In this document: piece by piece, positions 1 through 5,365 of the stretch
How the letters are laid out: every line of letters begins with the position of its first letter
Position numbering within the stretch: the stretch's first letter is position 1
Source: Spirochaetia bacterium
Lineage (GTDB): Bacteria; Spirochaetota; Spirochaetia; JABMQR01
Assembly (NCBI GenBank): GCA_016784705.1
Contig: JADHUD010000080.1
Coordinates: 1 to 9,277, forward strand
Length of the DNA stretch: 9,277 bases
Direction of reading: 5' to 3'
Position numbers and translations under genes: made by a program
Notes under the pieces: generated by a model
What the model was told of the DNA's origin: nothing
Database searches by the model: none
What the model saw: the letters and a program-made list of their open reading frames with translations, nothing else

Positions 1-127
1 TACTCTCTGAGTATACCTTCGATCCTGGTGCACCGGCCGTCAGGAGTTGGCACAGAATTTGTGTGAGGCGATCAGCCGGAACGTTTATTCAAAAACCGTG
101 ACAAAATACGGCATCTACTGCTATTGA
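1..127 (+). pseudogene. 3' end of an unrecognised plus-strand gene, frame-disrupted
   Basis: The window opens inside coding-like sequence. The third frame reads SEYTFDPGAPA up to about position 45. The second frame then reads RQELAQNLCEAISRN and ends in KYGIYCY at the TGA at 125-127. Joined together, these look like one C-terminus interrupted by a small insertion or deletion near positions 35-50. I do not recognise the family. The stop is only three bases from the stop of the convergent VapC-like toxin gene, so the toxin-antitoxin unit sits directly against this gene's end. The frame switch could also be a sequencing error. Confidence is limited because only about 40 codons are visible. Confidence 0.3.
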
Positions 128-130
128 AGG

Positions 131-538
131 TTATGTTCCGATTTTTACTTTTAATCCGTCTGGAATATATTGTTCGATTTTTGAGTTTTTTGTTATTAGG
201 GTATAACCACTTTGAATTGCTTGCCAAATTAATAATCTATCAAATGGATCTCTATGATCCTTTTTCTTAGGAAGCTTATAATACGAAGCAAATACTTTAT
301 AATCCAAATCTACTTTATGATAGCCAGATTCTAATGCAGCATCAGTTACTTCTTCAGGATTTAATCCATTCAATTCTAATTTTCCTAATGAATATTTTAA
401 GGATATTTCCCATAAATTAATTCCGGATATATATTTTTCATCTTCATCATTATTATAAATATCTAAAATTTCACTTTTTATTTTTTCTGGTTCAAATAAA
501 GACCATAAAATATAATGTGTATCTACTAAGTATTTCAT
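131..538 (-). CDS. vapC: PIN-domain ribonuclease toxin, VapC family
   Basis: 135 residues, the usual length for a VapC toxin. PIN-domain toxins are metal-dependent RNases that cleave tRNA or rRNA when free of antitoxin. The N-terminal LVDTH gives the first acidic residue (D6), NLWEISLK gives E44, and HRDPFDRLLIWQA gives D97 and D100, the signature of the DPFDR subgroup. The usual late acidic position (TxD, followed by a short helix) reads ITKNS here, so N118 replaces the common Asp. This may alter metal binding or may be tolerated. The start ATG overlaps the antitoxin stop (ATGA), the classic translational coupling of antitoxin-first modules. No separate ribosome site is needed or obvious. 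It is convergent with the gene remnant ending at 127. Family assignment is firm; the RNA target is unknown. Confidence 0.92.
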   Translation of the reverse strand: MKYLVDTHYILWSLFEPEKIKSEILDIYNNDEDEKYISGINLWEISLKYSLGKLELNGLNPEEVTDAALESGYHKVDLDYKVFASYYKLPKKKDHRDPFDRLLIWQAIQSGYTLITKNSKIEQYIPDGLKVKIGT

Positions 539-771
539 AAATTCAACAACTCTTCTTCTGTCATTTCAAAATCGGATTTTACTTTAAATGTTTTATCTCG
601 AAGTAGTCCTAATTTTATTGAATTTCTTTTTTTATATTCTCTATACGGAATAATAACCGCAACATTTTCTTTCTTTTTTCCATAAGTGATGATAATCTCC
701 TCACCGGCTCTTACATCATCTATTACTTCTGAGAAATGTGTCTTAAAATCTCCAACTGGTAATGTTTTCAT
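535..771 (-). CDS. Phd/YefM-family antitoxin of the VapC-like toxin
   Basis: 78 residues. The first 45 or so match the Phd/YefM DNA-binding fold: LPVGDFKTHFSEVIDDV, then a strand pair around EEIIITYGKKKENVAVIIPY. The tail (SDFEMTEEELLNL) is acidic, as expected for the toxin-wrapping segment. These antitoxins neutralise the toxin by direct contact and, as a complex with it, repress their own operon. The gene is first in the operon and overlaps the toxin gene by four bases. No Shine-Dalgarno sequence precedes the ATG at 771. The best promoter (TTGACA, 16 bp, TATATT) ends only six bases upstream, so the message probably starts at or next to the ATG. Pairing of a Phd-type antitoxin with a PIN toxin is common. 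Assignment is confident. Confidence 0.9.
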   Translation of the reverse strand: MKTLPVGDFKTHFSEVIDDVRAGEEIIITYGKKKENVAVIIPYREYKKRNSIKLGLLRDKTFKVKSDFEMTEEELLNL

Positions 772-777
772 ATTTTA

Positions 778-805
778 AATATACTTCTATTTGTCAAGTT
801 GTCAA
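778..805 (-). promoter_or_regulatory. Promoter of the Phd-VapC operon, probably leaderless
   Basis: On the minus strand TTGACA (805-800) is a perfect -35 element. It is followed by 16 bp and TATATT (783-778), which matches five of six positions of the -10 consensus. Only six bases separate the -10 from the ATG at 771, so transcription is predicted to start at the start codon. That fits the absence of any ribosome site. The -35 lies inside a tandem 8-bp repeat that could be the antitoxin operator. Confidence 0.6.
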
Positions 806-806
806 G
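791..806. repeat. Tandem 8-bp repeat over the TA promoter -35, possible operator
   Basis: TTGTCAAG occurs twice back to back (791-798 and 799-806). Read on the minus strand it is CTTGACAA twice, so each copy contains a TTGACA hexamer. The copy nearer the gene would place its -10 over the start codon, so the distal copy is the usable -35. Repeated sites over the -35 are where TA antitoxins usually bind, but binding here is inference. Confidence 0.5.
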
Positions 807-820
807 TACTTCCTTCTCTT

Positions 821-842
821 GTTTTTTTCCGGAAAGTAAAAC
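821..842. repeat. AT-rich imperfect inverted repeat between the two TA operons
   Basis: GTTTTTTTCC (821-830) pairs with GGAAAGTAAAAC (831-842) apart from a two-base bulge, forming a palindrome centred on CCGG. It lies downstream of the ParE gene and upstream of the Phd-VapC promoter. It could slow read-through from the ParE operon or bind a regulator. It has no loop and is not GC-rich, so it is a poor intrinsic terminator. Confidence 0.3.
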
Positions 843-910
843 CTTTCTGCTTTTTCCTATCCACATCCACTGCTTAAGATGTCACCGAATTTCTCAATTT
901 TCATTCCTTA

Positions 911-1234
911 CTATCTAAGCTGTCTTTTCATTAAAATATCTTCAATATTTCTTCTTCCATCTAATACAGCCATAATATAGATTTTCTTTTCTTCAATTTT
1001 ATACATTAATCGCCAGGATGATATTATAAATTCACGATATTTCATTATATTTTCATTTTTTAATTCCGGGATTATTCTCCCTTGCTCTGGGAATTTATCC
1101 AATTGCTTTGCACTGTCTTTAATTGTATAAAACTTCTTTAATGCTATTTCTACAGAGTCATTGGCGATATATTCAATTATTTCATTAAGATCTTGATTAG
1201 CAGTCTCTGTCCATATTACTTTCATTTTATCCAT
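911..1234 (-). CDS. parE: RelE/ParE-family toxin
   Basis: 107 residues, typical of the ParE/RelE superfamily. The N-terminal helix pair (WTETANQDLNEIIEYI) leads to a central LDKFPEQGRIIPEL, the conserved 'fP..GR..pe' turn. The closing sheet has YREFIISSWRLMYKI and IMAVLDGRR. ParE members poison gyrase and RelE members cleave ribosome-bound mRNA; the sequence does not decide between them. The antitoxin stop lies ten bases upstream. Two starts are possible: the ATG at 1234, with no ribosome site, and the ATG three codons in (1225), preceded by a weak GG at suitable distance. The second gives MKVIW, the usual beginning for this family. Translation probably depends on coupling with the antitoxin. 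Family assignment is firm. Confidence 0.92.
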   Translation of the reverse strand: MDKMKVIWTETANQDLNEIIEYIANDSVEIALKKFYTIKDSAKQLDKFPEQGRIIPELKNENIMKYREFIISSWRLMYKIEEKKIYIMAVLDGRRNIEDILMKRQLR

Positions 1235-1244
1235 ACCAAATGCA

Positions 1245-1529
1245 TTATTCTGATTTCATCTTCAATAATTTTTCTTCTATGGCACTGAAAACTTCATCTT
1301 GAGTATAAACATTTCCATTCTCTATATCTTTCTCACCTTCTGCTAATAATTTAAGAATACCAAGACTATTTCTCATATCTTGATATGTTTCCGTATCCAT
1401 TAATACAGCTTTTGCCTCACCATTTTGTGTTATTATTATTGGATTATGGGTATTATTTACACGTTTCAGCATTTCTGCAGCGTTAGTTTTTATATATGAA
1501 ATCGGTCTAATATCTTCTCTTAAATTCAT
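1245..1529 (-). CDS. Phd/YefM-family antitoxin of the ParE-like toxin
   Basis: 94 residues. Residues 8-50 form the Phd/YefM DNA-binding region (PISYIKTNAAEMLKRVN, then PIIITQNGEAKAVLMD and TYQDM). The C-terminal half (GILKLLAEGEKDIENGN, ending EVFSAIEEKLLK) is the helical toxin-binding tail seen in partners of ParE toxins. It should autorepress the operon and neutralise the downstream toxin. A strong ribosome site, AAGGGGG (1544-1538), lies eight bases before the ATG, in contrast to the other antitoxin gene here. A good promoter sits just upstream. The operon order (antitoxin, then toxin ten bases later) is canonical. Confidence 0.92.
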   Translation of the reverse strand: MNLREDIRPISYIKTNAAEMLKRVNNTHNPIIITQNGEAKAVLMDTETYQDMRNSLGILKLLAEGEKDIENGNVYTQDEVFSAIEEKLLKMKSE

Positions 1530-1553
1530 CAGTTTGGCCCCCTTACCCTATAT

Positions 1554-1591
1554 ATGGTACTATATTCGGACTGCTTAGTCAATTCTGAATT
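1554..1591 (-). promoter_or_regulatory. Promoter and candidate operator of the Phd-ParE operon
   Basis: TTGACT (1582-1577) is followed by 17 bp and TACCAT (1559-1554), five and four matches to the consensus boxes. Transcription would start near 1547, leaving a leader of about 18 bases that contains the AAGGGGG ribosome site. The perfect odd palindrome AATTCTGAATT (1581-1591) touches the -35 box and is a reasonable antitoxin operator. Promoter assignment is by spacing and motif only. Confidence 0.5.
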
Positions 1592-1614
1592 ATTCATACC
1601 ATAACCCTTTTGTT

Positions 1615-1667
1615 TAAATAAGGGCACTAAATGAGTGGATTTCGGTGGCTGGCTCTGTTCTACACAC
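1615..1667. repeat. Dispersed short repeat, copy 1 (permuted order)
   Basis: Two blocks occur here: TAAATAAGGGCACTAAAT (1615-1632) and, after GAGTG, a 30-bp core beginning GATTTCGGTGGC and ending CTACACAC (1638-1667). The same core is present at 4015-4044 (28 of 30 bases) and 5328-5357 (30 of 30). In copy 2 the blocks occur in the opposite order, as expected if both were cut from a tandem array with a unit of about 53 bp. No ORF of its own is needed to explain it. A short ATG frame (1631-1750) crosses it but is probably chance. Confidence 0.75.
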
Positions 1668-2109
1668 ATGCGGTTATTACAGCTGCAGAGGATAAAAGGC
1701 CGCCTATGGGCAGTTTACCTGATATATATTTATACCATTGTTCAATTTGAAGTTACGTGATAGCGATACAACAGCTCCAAGAAGATAATTCCCGAGCAGC
1801 CGGGGACCATTGTGGGTATGCTGTTGATGTGGAAAAACTCTTCATCGGGGAAATCTATGCTTTGTAGGGGAAAGCCTTCCCCTCGCTCCATACCCGGCTG
1901 TTCTTACCGGCTTTTCAGGCTCACTGCCGCTCGCCTTGCCGGTAAGGCCGGTATTCCGCTACCCCTTCCACATTGAAAAAAGCATTAAACCTCCCCGCTG
2001 CACGTCCGCAGAATACTCAGCAGTTTTGATACGGTTTCGCAACCGATTATTCAGCAGAGCAGAACCAGAACGCCCTACCCTGATCCTGCCATGAAGTTGT
2101 GTGGGTTAT
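1668..2109. other. Gene-free segment with a GC-rich structured core
   Basis: I find no intact gene here. The segment 1790-2095 is visibly more GC-rich than its surroundings and carries strong hairpins. One is AGGGGAA/TTCCCCT with a four-base loop (1866-1883). Another is a 9-bp inverted repeat CTTACCGGC/GCCGGTAAG (1903-1911 and 1938-1946). Short open stretches exist on both strands: plus 1751-1867, and minus about 1745-1867 with DFPDEEFF and SGIIFLELLYRYH. None has a credible start or a family I know. It may be a decayed gene or a structured non-coding element. Confidence 0.45.
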
Positions 2110-2262
2110 ATGTTTCAAGTGCCAGGCTCCACCCAGAACCCTTCTCAAGGTGAAGGATTTACAAGTATCTACTATGCAATTAATTACTACAACCCGTATT
2201 TTGAGTTGCGGGGTTATGTGGGTGCGGTGCCTGGAACGCTTGTGCTCCCCTCCACAAACTAA
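2110..2262 (+). repeat. Left direct repeat flanking the ATPase gene (contains a 50-codon open frame)
   Basis: The block 2110-2193 aligns without gaps to 3680-3763, with 9 differences in 84 bases (89% identical). Similarity resumes at GGGTTATGTGGGTGC (2211-2225, against 3801-3815). The left copy reads as an open frame from ATG 2110 to TAA 2262, with MFQVPGSTQNPSQ, then FTSIYYAINYYN, then RGYVGAVPG. I do not recognise it and there is no good ribosome site. It could be the tail of a lost gene. Several of the nine differences change the amino acid, so the frame is not clearly under selection. Confidence 0.75.
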
Positions 2263-2263
2263 A

Positions 2264-2308
2264 CTACCCTTACTTTGTGTAAATATTTTTATATTCTACC
2301 CTTACTTT
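2264..2308. repeat. 13-bp direct repeat pair upstream of the ATPase
   Basis: CTACCCTTACTTT occurs at 2264-2276 and again at 2296-2308, 32 bases apart, separated by AT-rich sequence. The pair lies between the left flanking repeat and the ATPase start. A weak promoter-like TATAAA (2334-2339) lies downstream. It could be a regulator site or a duplication scar. Confidence 0.5.
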
Positions 2309-2358
2309 ATGTTTCAAATAGTATTATACTATGTATAAATCGGTATAGTGAGGAAATA

Positions 2359-3723
2359 ATGAAACTGTTTAACAGATCTATAGAAGCATACTTGGACTCA
2401 TGGAAACAAGACTCATCCAGAAAACCATTGATCCTGCGAGGTGCCCGCCAAACCGGAAAAACTACTGTTGTACAAAAATTTGCAAAAAACTATACACAGT
2501 ATATTTCTGTAAATTTGGAGAAGTATGAGGACAAAAAGATTTTTGATGAAGAAAGACCCTTGCATTCCCTCCTTGATGAACTATTTTTTATCAGAAATAT
2601 GCGAAGGACCGAGGAAACTCTGATCTTTATTGATGAAATTCAACAATCACAGCGAGCGGTCATGCTGCTTCGCTATTTTTATGAGGAGTATCCCCAATAT
2701 CATATTATAGCTGCTGGTTCCCTTTTGGAACAAACTATCGATATGCATTTAGCATTTCCGGTAGGAAGGGTTACCTATGCATATGTACATCCTGTTTCAT
2801 TTTCTGAGTTTCTTGCGGCAATAGGTGAAACAGTGACCCTTCAAGCATATAATACCGTACCGATTCCTGATTACGCACATCAAAAACTACTAAGCCTATT
2901 TCACCGATATGTATTAATTGGAGGGATGCCGGAGGCGGTGAAAATATATACGGAAACCCGGGATTTAAATCTTGTTAGCGCTATCTACAACAATTTGCTG
3001 TCTGCATATGCTGATGATGTAGAAAAGTATTCAAAAAAATCACAACAAAACAGTGTAATTCATCACCTGTTTTCTACTATGTTCAGGATGCCCTGTCAGC
3101 GAATAACCTACAATAGATACGGAAATAGTCTCTATGGATCCAGACAGGTTAAAGAAGCTTTTCAGCATCTGGAAAAAGCTATGTTGTGCCGGGTACTGTA
3201 TCCCCTAACCAGTAATGAGATCCCTCTACTTCAAAATTTGCGTAAGAAACCACGACTACATCTATTAGATACAGGATTATGCTGTTATCTTATGGGAATA
3301 CAAAAAGAGCTTATATCTATTCAGGATTTATCAAATGCATCGAGAGGAACTATTGCCGAGCATATAGTTGGTCAGGAATTGACAGCAACTTCATATACTC
3401 AACTGGATAATCTTAATTTCTGGGTTAGAGAGAAAAGTCAATCAAGTGCTGAGATTGATTATATCTTCCAATATGAGAATCATCTCCTACCTGTTGAGGT
3501 TAAATCCGGAAGTGCAGGAACCTTAAAATCTCTTTTCCAATATATGGATAGGACAAATCACCAAATTGCGGTCAGATTATATAGGGGTAAATTTTCAAAA
3601 GATACATTAACCACCCCAAATGGGAAAAAATTTACATTACTGAATATTCCCTATTTCCACGCGGCAAAGATTCGTGAGTATGTTTCAAGTGCCATGCTCC
3701 ACCCCGTACCCCTCTCAAATTGA
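2359..3723 (+). CDS. AAA-type ATPase with DUF4143/nuclease-like C-terminal domain
   Basis: 454 residues. The N-terminal P-loop domain shows Walker A GARQTGKTT (about residues 28-36), Walker B LIFIDE (about 88-93) and a sensor-like IIAAGSLLE (about 116-124). The middle has YVLIGGMPEAV, a hallmark of the DUF4143 ATPase family. The C-terminus has AEIDYIF and, about 14 residues later, PVEVKSG, a PD-(D/E)XK-like arrangement. Cellular roles of this abundant family are poorly known. The start at 2359 is chosen because GAGG lies five bases before it and the protein then begins MKLFNRSIEAYLDSW, typical of the family; an upstream ATG at 2275 adds a non-family leader. The natural fold seems to end near KIREY. 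The final 14 residues are encoded inside the right flanking repeat, so the tail was probably acquired by recombination. It is the only intact plus-strand gene here. Confidence 0.93.
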   Translation: MKLFNRSIEAYLDSWKQDSSRKPLILRGARQTGKTTVVQKFAKNYTQYISVNLEKYEDKKIFDEERPLHSLLDELFFIRNMRRTEETLIFIDEIQQSQRAVMLLRYFYEEYPQYHIIAAGSLLEQTIDMHLAFPVGRVTYAYVHPVSFSEFLAAIGETVTLQAYNTVPIPDYAHQKLLSLFHRYVLIGGMPEAVKIYTETRDLNLVSAIYNNLLSAYADDVEKYSKKSQQNSVIHHLFSTMFRMPCQRITYNRYGNSLYGSRQVKEAFQHLEKAMLCRVLYPLTSNEIPLLQNLRKKPRLHLLDTGLCCYLMGIQKELISIQDLSNASRGTIAEHIVGQELTATSYTQLDNLNFWVREKSQSSAEIDYIFQYENHLLPVEVKSGSAGTLKSLFQYMDRTNHQIAVRLYRGKFSKDTLTTPNGKKFTLLNIPYFHAAKIREYVSSAMLHPVPLSN

Positions 3724-3815
3724 AAGATTCACAAGTATCTACCATGCAATTAATTACTACAACACATCAGGGTACACTCCGTGTACCCTTTAAGTTTCGA
3801 GGGTTATGTGGGTGC
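3680..3815 (+). repeat. Right direct repeat, overlapping the ATPase 3' end
   Basis: This is the second copy of the repeat at 2110. Block 3680-3763 is 89% identical to 2110-2193, and a 15-bp block at 3801-3815 is identical to 2211-2225. Between the blocks it holds a 27-base stretch, including a hairpin, that the left copy lacks or has replaced. The ATPase stop (3721-3723) lies within it in a different frame from the open frame of the left copy. Confidence 0.75.
3769..3789 (+). terminator. Perfect hairpin after the ATPase stop
   Basis: AGGGTACAC (3769-3777) and GTGTACCCT (3781-3789) form a perfect 9-bp stem with a TCC loop, 45 bases after the stop. It is followed only by TTAAG, so it is a weak intrinsic terminator at best. 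It lies exactly in the part of the right repeat that the left copy does not share, and could instead be a recombination or protein-binding site. Confidence 0.4.
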
Positions 3816-4047
3816 AGAGCCTGTCAACCGGAATACTGTTGGAATTACCGAGATGTTTAAACTACGTAAGAAATTCAAACCGAGTGCTCTGCGGGTATCA
3901 CCGGATGTCCATTCAGGTTTGGGGGTTGATGCCTACAGCAAGGTTACCAGTCCCCTGCGGCGTTATCTTGATCTGCTTGTCCATCAGCAATTGAGAGCTT
4001 TTTCGAAGAAAGAGGATTTCGGTGGCTGGCTCTTTTCTACACTCTAA
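3781..4047 (+). pseudogene. Relic of an RNase II/R-family (RNB) exoribonuclease
   Basis: The plus frame reads TEMFKLRKKFKPSALRV, then GLGVDAYSKVTSPLRRYLDL and LVHQQLRAF. The run GxxxYxxxTSPxRRYxDLxxH is the strongly conserved C-terminal part of the RNB catalytic domain in RNase II/R-type 3'-5' exoribonucleases. Only about 60 residues of it survive. The upstream catalytic aspartate region, cold-shock and S1 domains are absent. On the left the frame begins in the hairpin-containing repeat, and on the right it runs straight into repeat copy 2 (from 4015), which supplies the last ten or so residues and the stop. It is therefore a fragment captured between repeats rather than a working enzyme. Family assignment is confident; a residual function is unlikely. 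Confidence 0.8.
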
Positions 4048-4062
4048 ATAAGGGCACTAAAT
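4014..4062. repeat. Dispersed short repeat, copy 2
   Basis: The 30-bp core (4015-4044) differs from copies 1 and 3 at two positions. It is followed after two bases by the TAAATAAGGGCACTAAAT block (4045-4062), which in copy 1 precedes the core. The copy forms the 3' end of the RNB relic's open frame, marking a recombination junction. Confidence 0.75.
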
Positions 4063-4092
4063 TATTTTTTCTTTGTATGAGTTTGCATATAA

Positions 4093-4299
4093 TCCCTGCA
4101 TACACCCTATAGCACGCCCTTCAAACCAGCTCTCGCTCTCCCGGAATTCCCGGAACACCCAGAGGATTGGGGGTTGGATGGAGCACTGCAACGTTTCACA
4201 TTATCTGGAGTTGATATGGACAGGTTGATTGCCTGGAGAATTGCTGTCGAAGCATATCCGGAAAAGATCAGGATCATTTATGATTATTACAGTAAATAA
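4093..4299 (+). pseudogene. Unrecognised coding remnant (C-terminal part, no start)
   Basis: After an in-frame TAA, 68 codons stay open to the TAA at 4297. They include ALPEFPEHPEDWGLDGALQR and then GVDMDRLIAWRIAVEAYPEK, ending YDYYSK. Composition and codon pattern look like real protein. No start codon or ribosome site precedes it, and I do not recognise the family. The next remnant (4305-4457) begins six bases later in another frame and may be the continuation of the same dead gene. TATAAT at 4088-4093 is probably coincidental. Confidence 0.35.
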
Positions 4300-4304
4300 T
4301 CTAG

Positions 4305-4457
4305 AACTCTACAGGAGAGGAAAATAAAGATAATTCTGGAGTTCTTAACATTAAAGCCTTGGTATTCCCGGAGCAAAACAGATTATATATTCGCTATTAT
4401 CTGCAATGTGCACATATAGTCCAATCTAGTGAGTCATGGATGGCGAGTTCCTTTTAA
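4305..4457 (+). pseudogene. Unrecognised coding remnant, possibly continuing the preceding fragment
   Basis: A 50-codon open frame includes VLNIKALVFPEQNRLYIRYY and ends at TAA 4455-4457. It directly follows the stop of the previous remnant but is frame-shifted relative to it, as in a degraded single gene. No start is seen: the AGGAG at 4313-4317 is followed by ATA rather than ATG at the right distance. The AGAACTC (4303-4309) and GAGTTCT (4339-4345) inverted pair lies within it. The rest, 4458-4514, is AT-rich and appears empty. Confidence 0.3.
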
Positions 4458-4514
4458 TTAATTGGTGATATATTGCCTATAACATCCGCTTAAATTGAAA
4501 ATATTACTGTTTTG

Positions 4515-5204
4515 TCAGGTTGCAGCGATGGCTAGGCTTTTTATTTTTTTAATATCACCAACAAGGAAAACACAAGTAATTATCCAAGGAATTAATGATA
4601 GTAACGAAAATACCATTCCAATAATTCCCATTGTCGCAGGTATAAGCATAAAAAAACCTGATATAATGCCCATTTTTACAGTTCTTTTTGAAAAATATTC
4701 AATTTTGCTAAAAGATTTAAATAGAAGAATAAGTGATAATCCACTTAGAATATAATAAATAAAATATGAAGATCCCTTATAAACACTTAATAGTAATTCT
4801 CCTGCAGCAATTAAGGAATATTTCTGAATTTCATTTATTGCCTCAAAATACTTATTAGAAATAGTATACATTTCAATAAATCGATTTGATGAAAAATAGA
4901 TAGTAAGACTGATAAAGGCTAAAATAAAAGCAAATATGGTAAGATTATTCATATTTTTTTTGATGATTATAAGTAGTGATAAATAAAGGAATATCATGAG
5001 AATATTGCTAAATACATATACAATATCAAAACCTATAAATCCAATTATTGGGGTGTCTTTATATAATGAAAACCATTCTATTATCGTATTCGGATGCGGA
5101 AACATAATAAAGAGAACCATCTGGATCGGTATCAAGGCGACTATTGAATAAATAATTATGGTGCTAAAATTACAATATGAGGCAATATTTGAATGATTCT
5201 TCAT
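4515..5204 (-). CDS. Polytopic inner-membrane protein, probably DUF4386-like
   Basis: 229 residues, very hydrophobic. About six membrane segments are visible, near residues 14-35, 55-81, 87-104, 145-163, 177-196 and 198-216, with short polar links and a Lys-rich end. The loop before the fourth segment (YFEAINEIQKYSLIAAGELL) resembles the amphipathic motif I associate with DUF4386 integral membrane proteins, which are of similar length. That assignment is by memory and moderate, and no function is known. The start is supported by AGGAG seven bases before the ATG. An integron attC-like half site lies about 50 bases upstream, and no clear -10/-35 pair is seen. There is no signal peptide beyond the first helix. 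Confidence 0.82.
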   Translation of the reverse strand: MKNHSNIASYCNFSTIIIYSIVALIPIQMVLFIMFPHPNTIIEWFSLYKDTPIIGFIGFDIVYVFSNILMIFLYLSLLIIIKKNMNNLTIFAFILAFISLTIYFSSNRFIEMYTISNKYFEAINEIQKYSLIAAGELLLSVYKGSSYFIYYILSGLSLILLFKSFSKIEYFSKRTVKMGIISGFFMLIPATMGIIGMVFSLLSLIPWIITCVFLVGDIKKIKSLAIAAT

Positions 5205-5253
5205 GCGTGTACTCCTGATTATCTTAAATTACTAGCCCAGCAAAGCCACGACA

Positions 5254-5274
5254 ACCTAACATTGGCTTAACCGG
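5254..5274 (-). other. attC-like half site (integron core-like sequence)
   Basis: On the minus strand GGTTAAGCCAAT is followed by GTTAGGT, which fits the integron core consensus GTTRRRY with a left box of the usual appearance. It stands 50 bases before the start of the membrane-protein gene, where a cassette junction would be. The complementary RYYYAAC half, expected within about 60-140 bases on the other side, is missing, and repeat copy 3 occupies that place. Small hairpins lie between: CCCGAAGGG (5284-5292) and GCTCAAAGGAGC (5308-5319). This is suggestive only. Confidence 0.3.
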
Positions 5275-5327
5275 TAATTCCGACCCGAAGGGATTGGCGT
5301 GAAAATTGCTCAAAGGAGCGAAGCGAC

Positions 5328-5357
5328 GATTTCGGTGGCTGGCTCTGTTCTACACAC
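5328..5357. repeat. Dispersed short repeat, copy 3
   Basis: All 30 bases are identical to the core of copy 1 (1638-1667), 3.7 kb away, which points to recent spread or gene conversion. Here the core stands alone, without the AAGGGCACTAAAT block. It lies nine bases beyond the stop of the thymidylate synthase-like gene. Confidence 0.8.
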
Positions 5358-5365
5358 GTCCAAAA

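Noticed and set aside
1631..1750. A 39-codon plus-strand ORF (starting MSGFRWLALFYTH) with AAGGG six bases before its ATG
   Set aside because: Most of its start and ribosome site come from the dispersed repeat, it matches no family I know, and it stops early; probably chance.
2099..2338. Plus-strand 79-codon ORF across the left flanking repeat
   Set aside because: Low-complexity Cys/Leu-rich translation in a frame not shared by the right repeat copy; no ribosome site.
2275..2358. Upstream start for the ATPase adding 28 residues
   Set aside because: The added leader is unlike the family, while the ATG at 2359 has GAGG at correct spacing and begins with the family's typical sequence.
4495..4755. 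Plus-strand 86-codon ORF opposite the membrane-protein gene
   Set aside because: Antisense shadow of a well-supported membrane protein; no ribosome site.
5254..5357. A complete attC site
   Set aside because: Only one half site fits the core consensus; the required complementary RYYYAAC half is not found within range.
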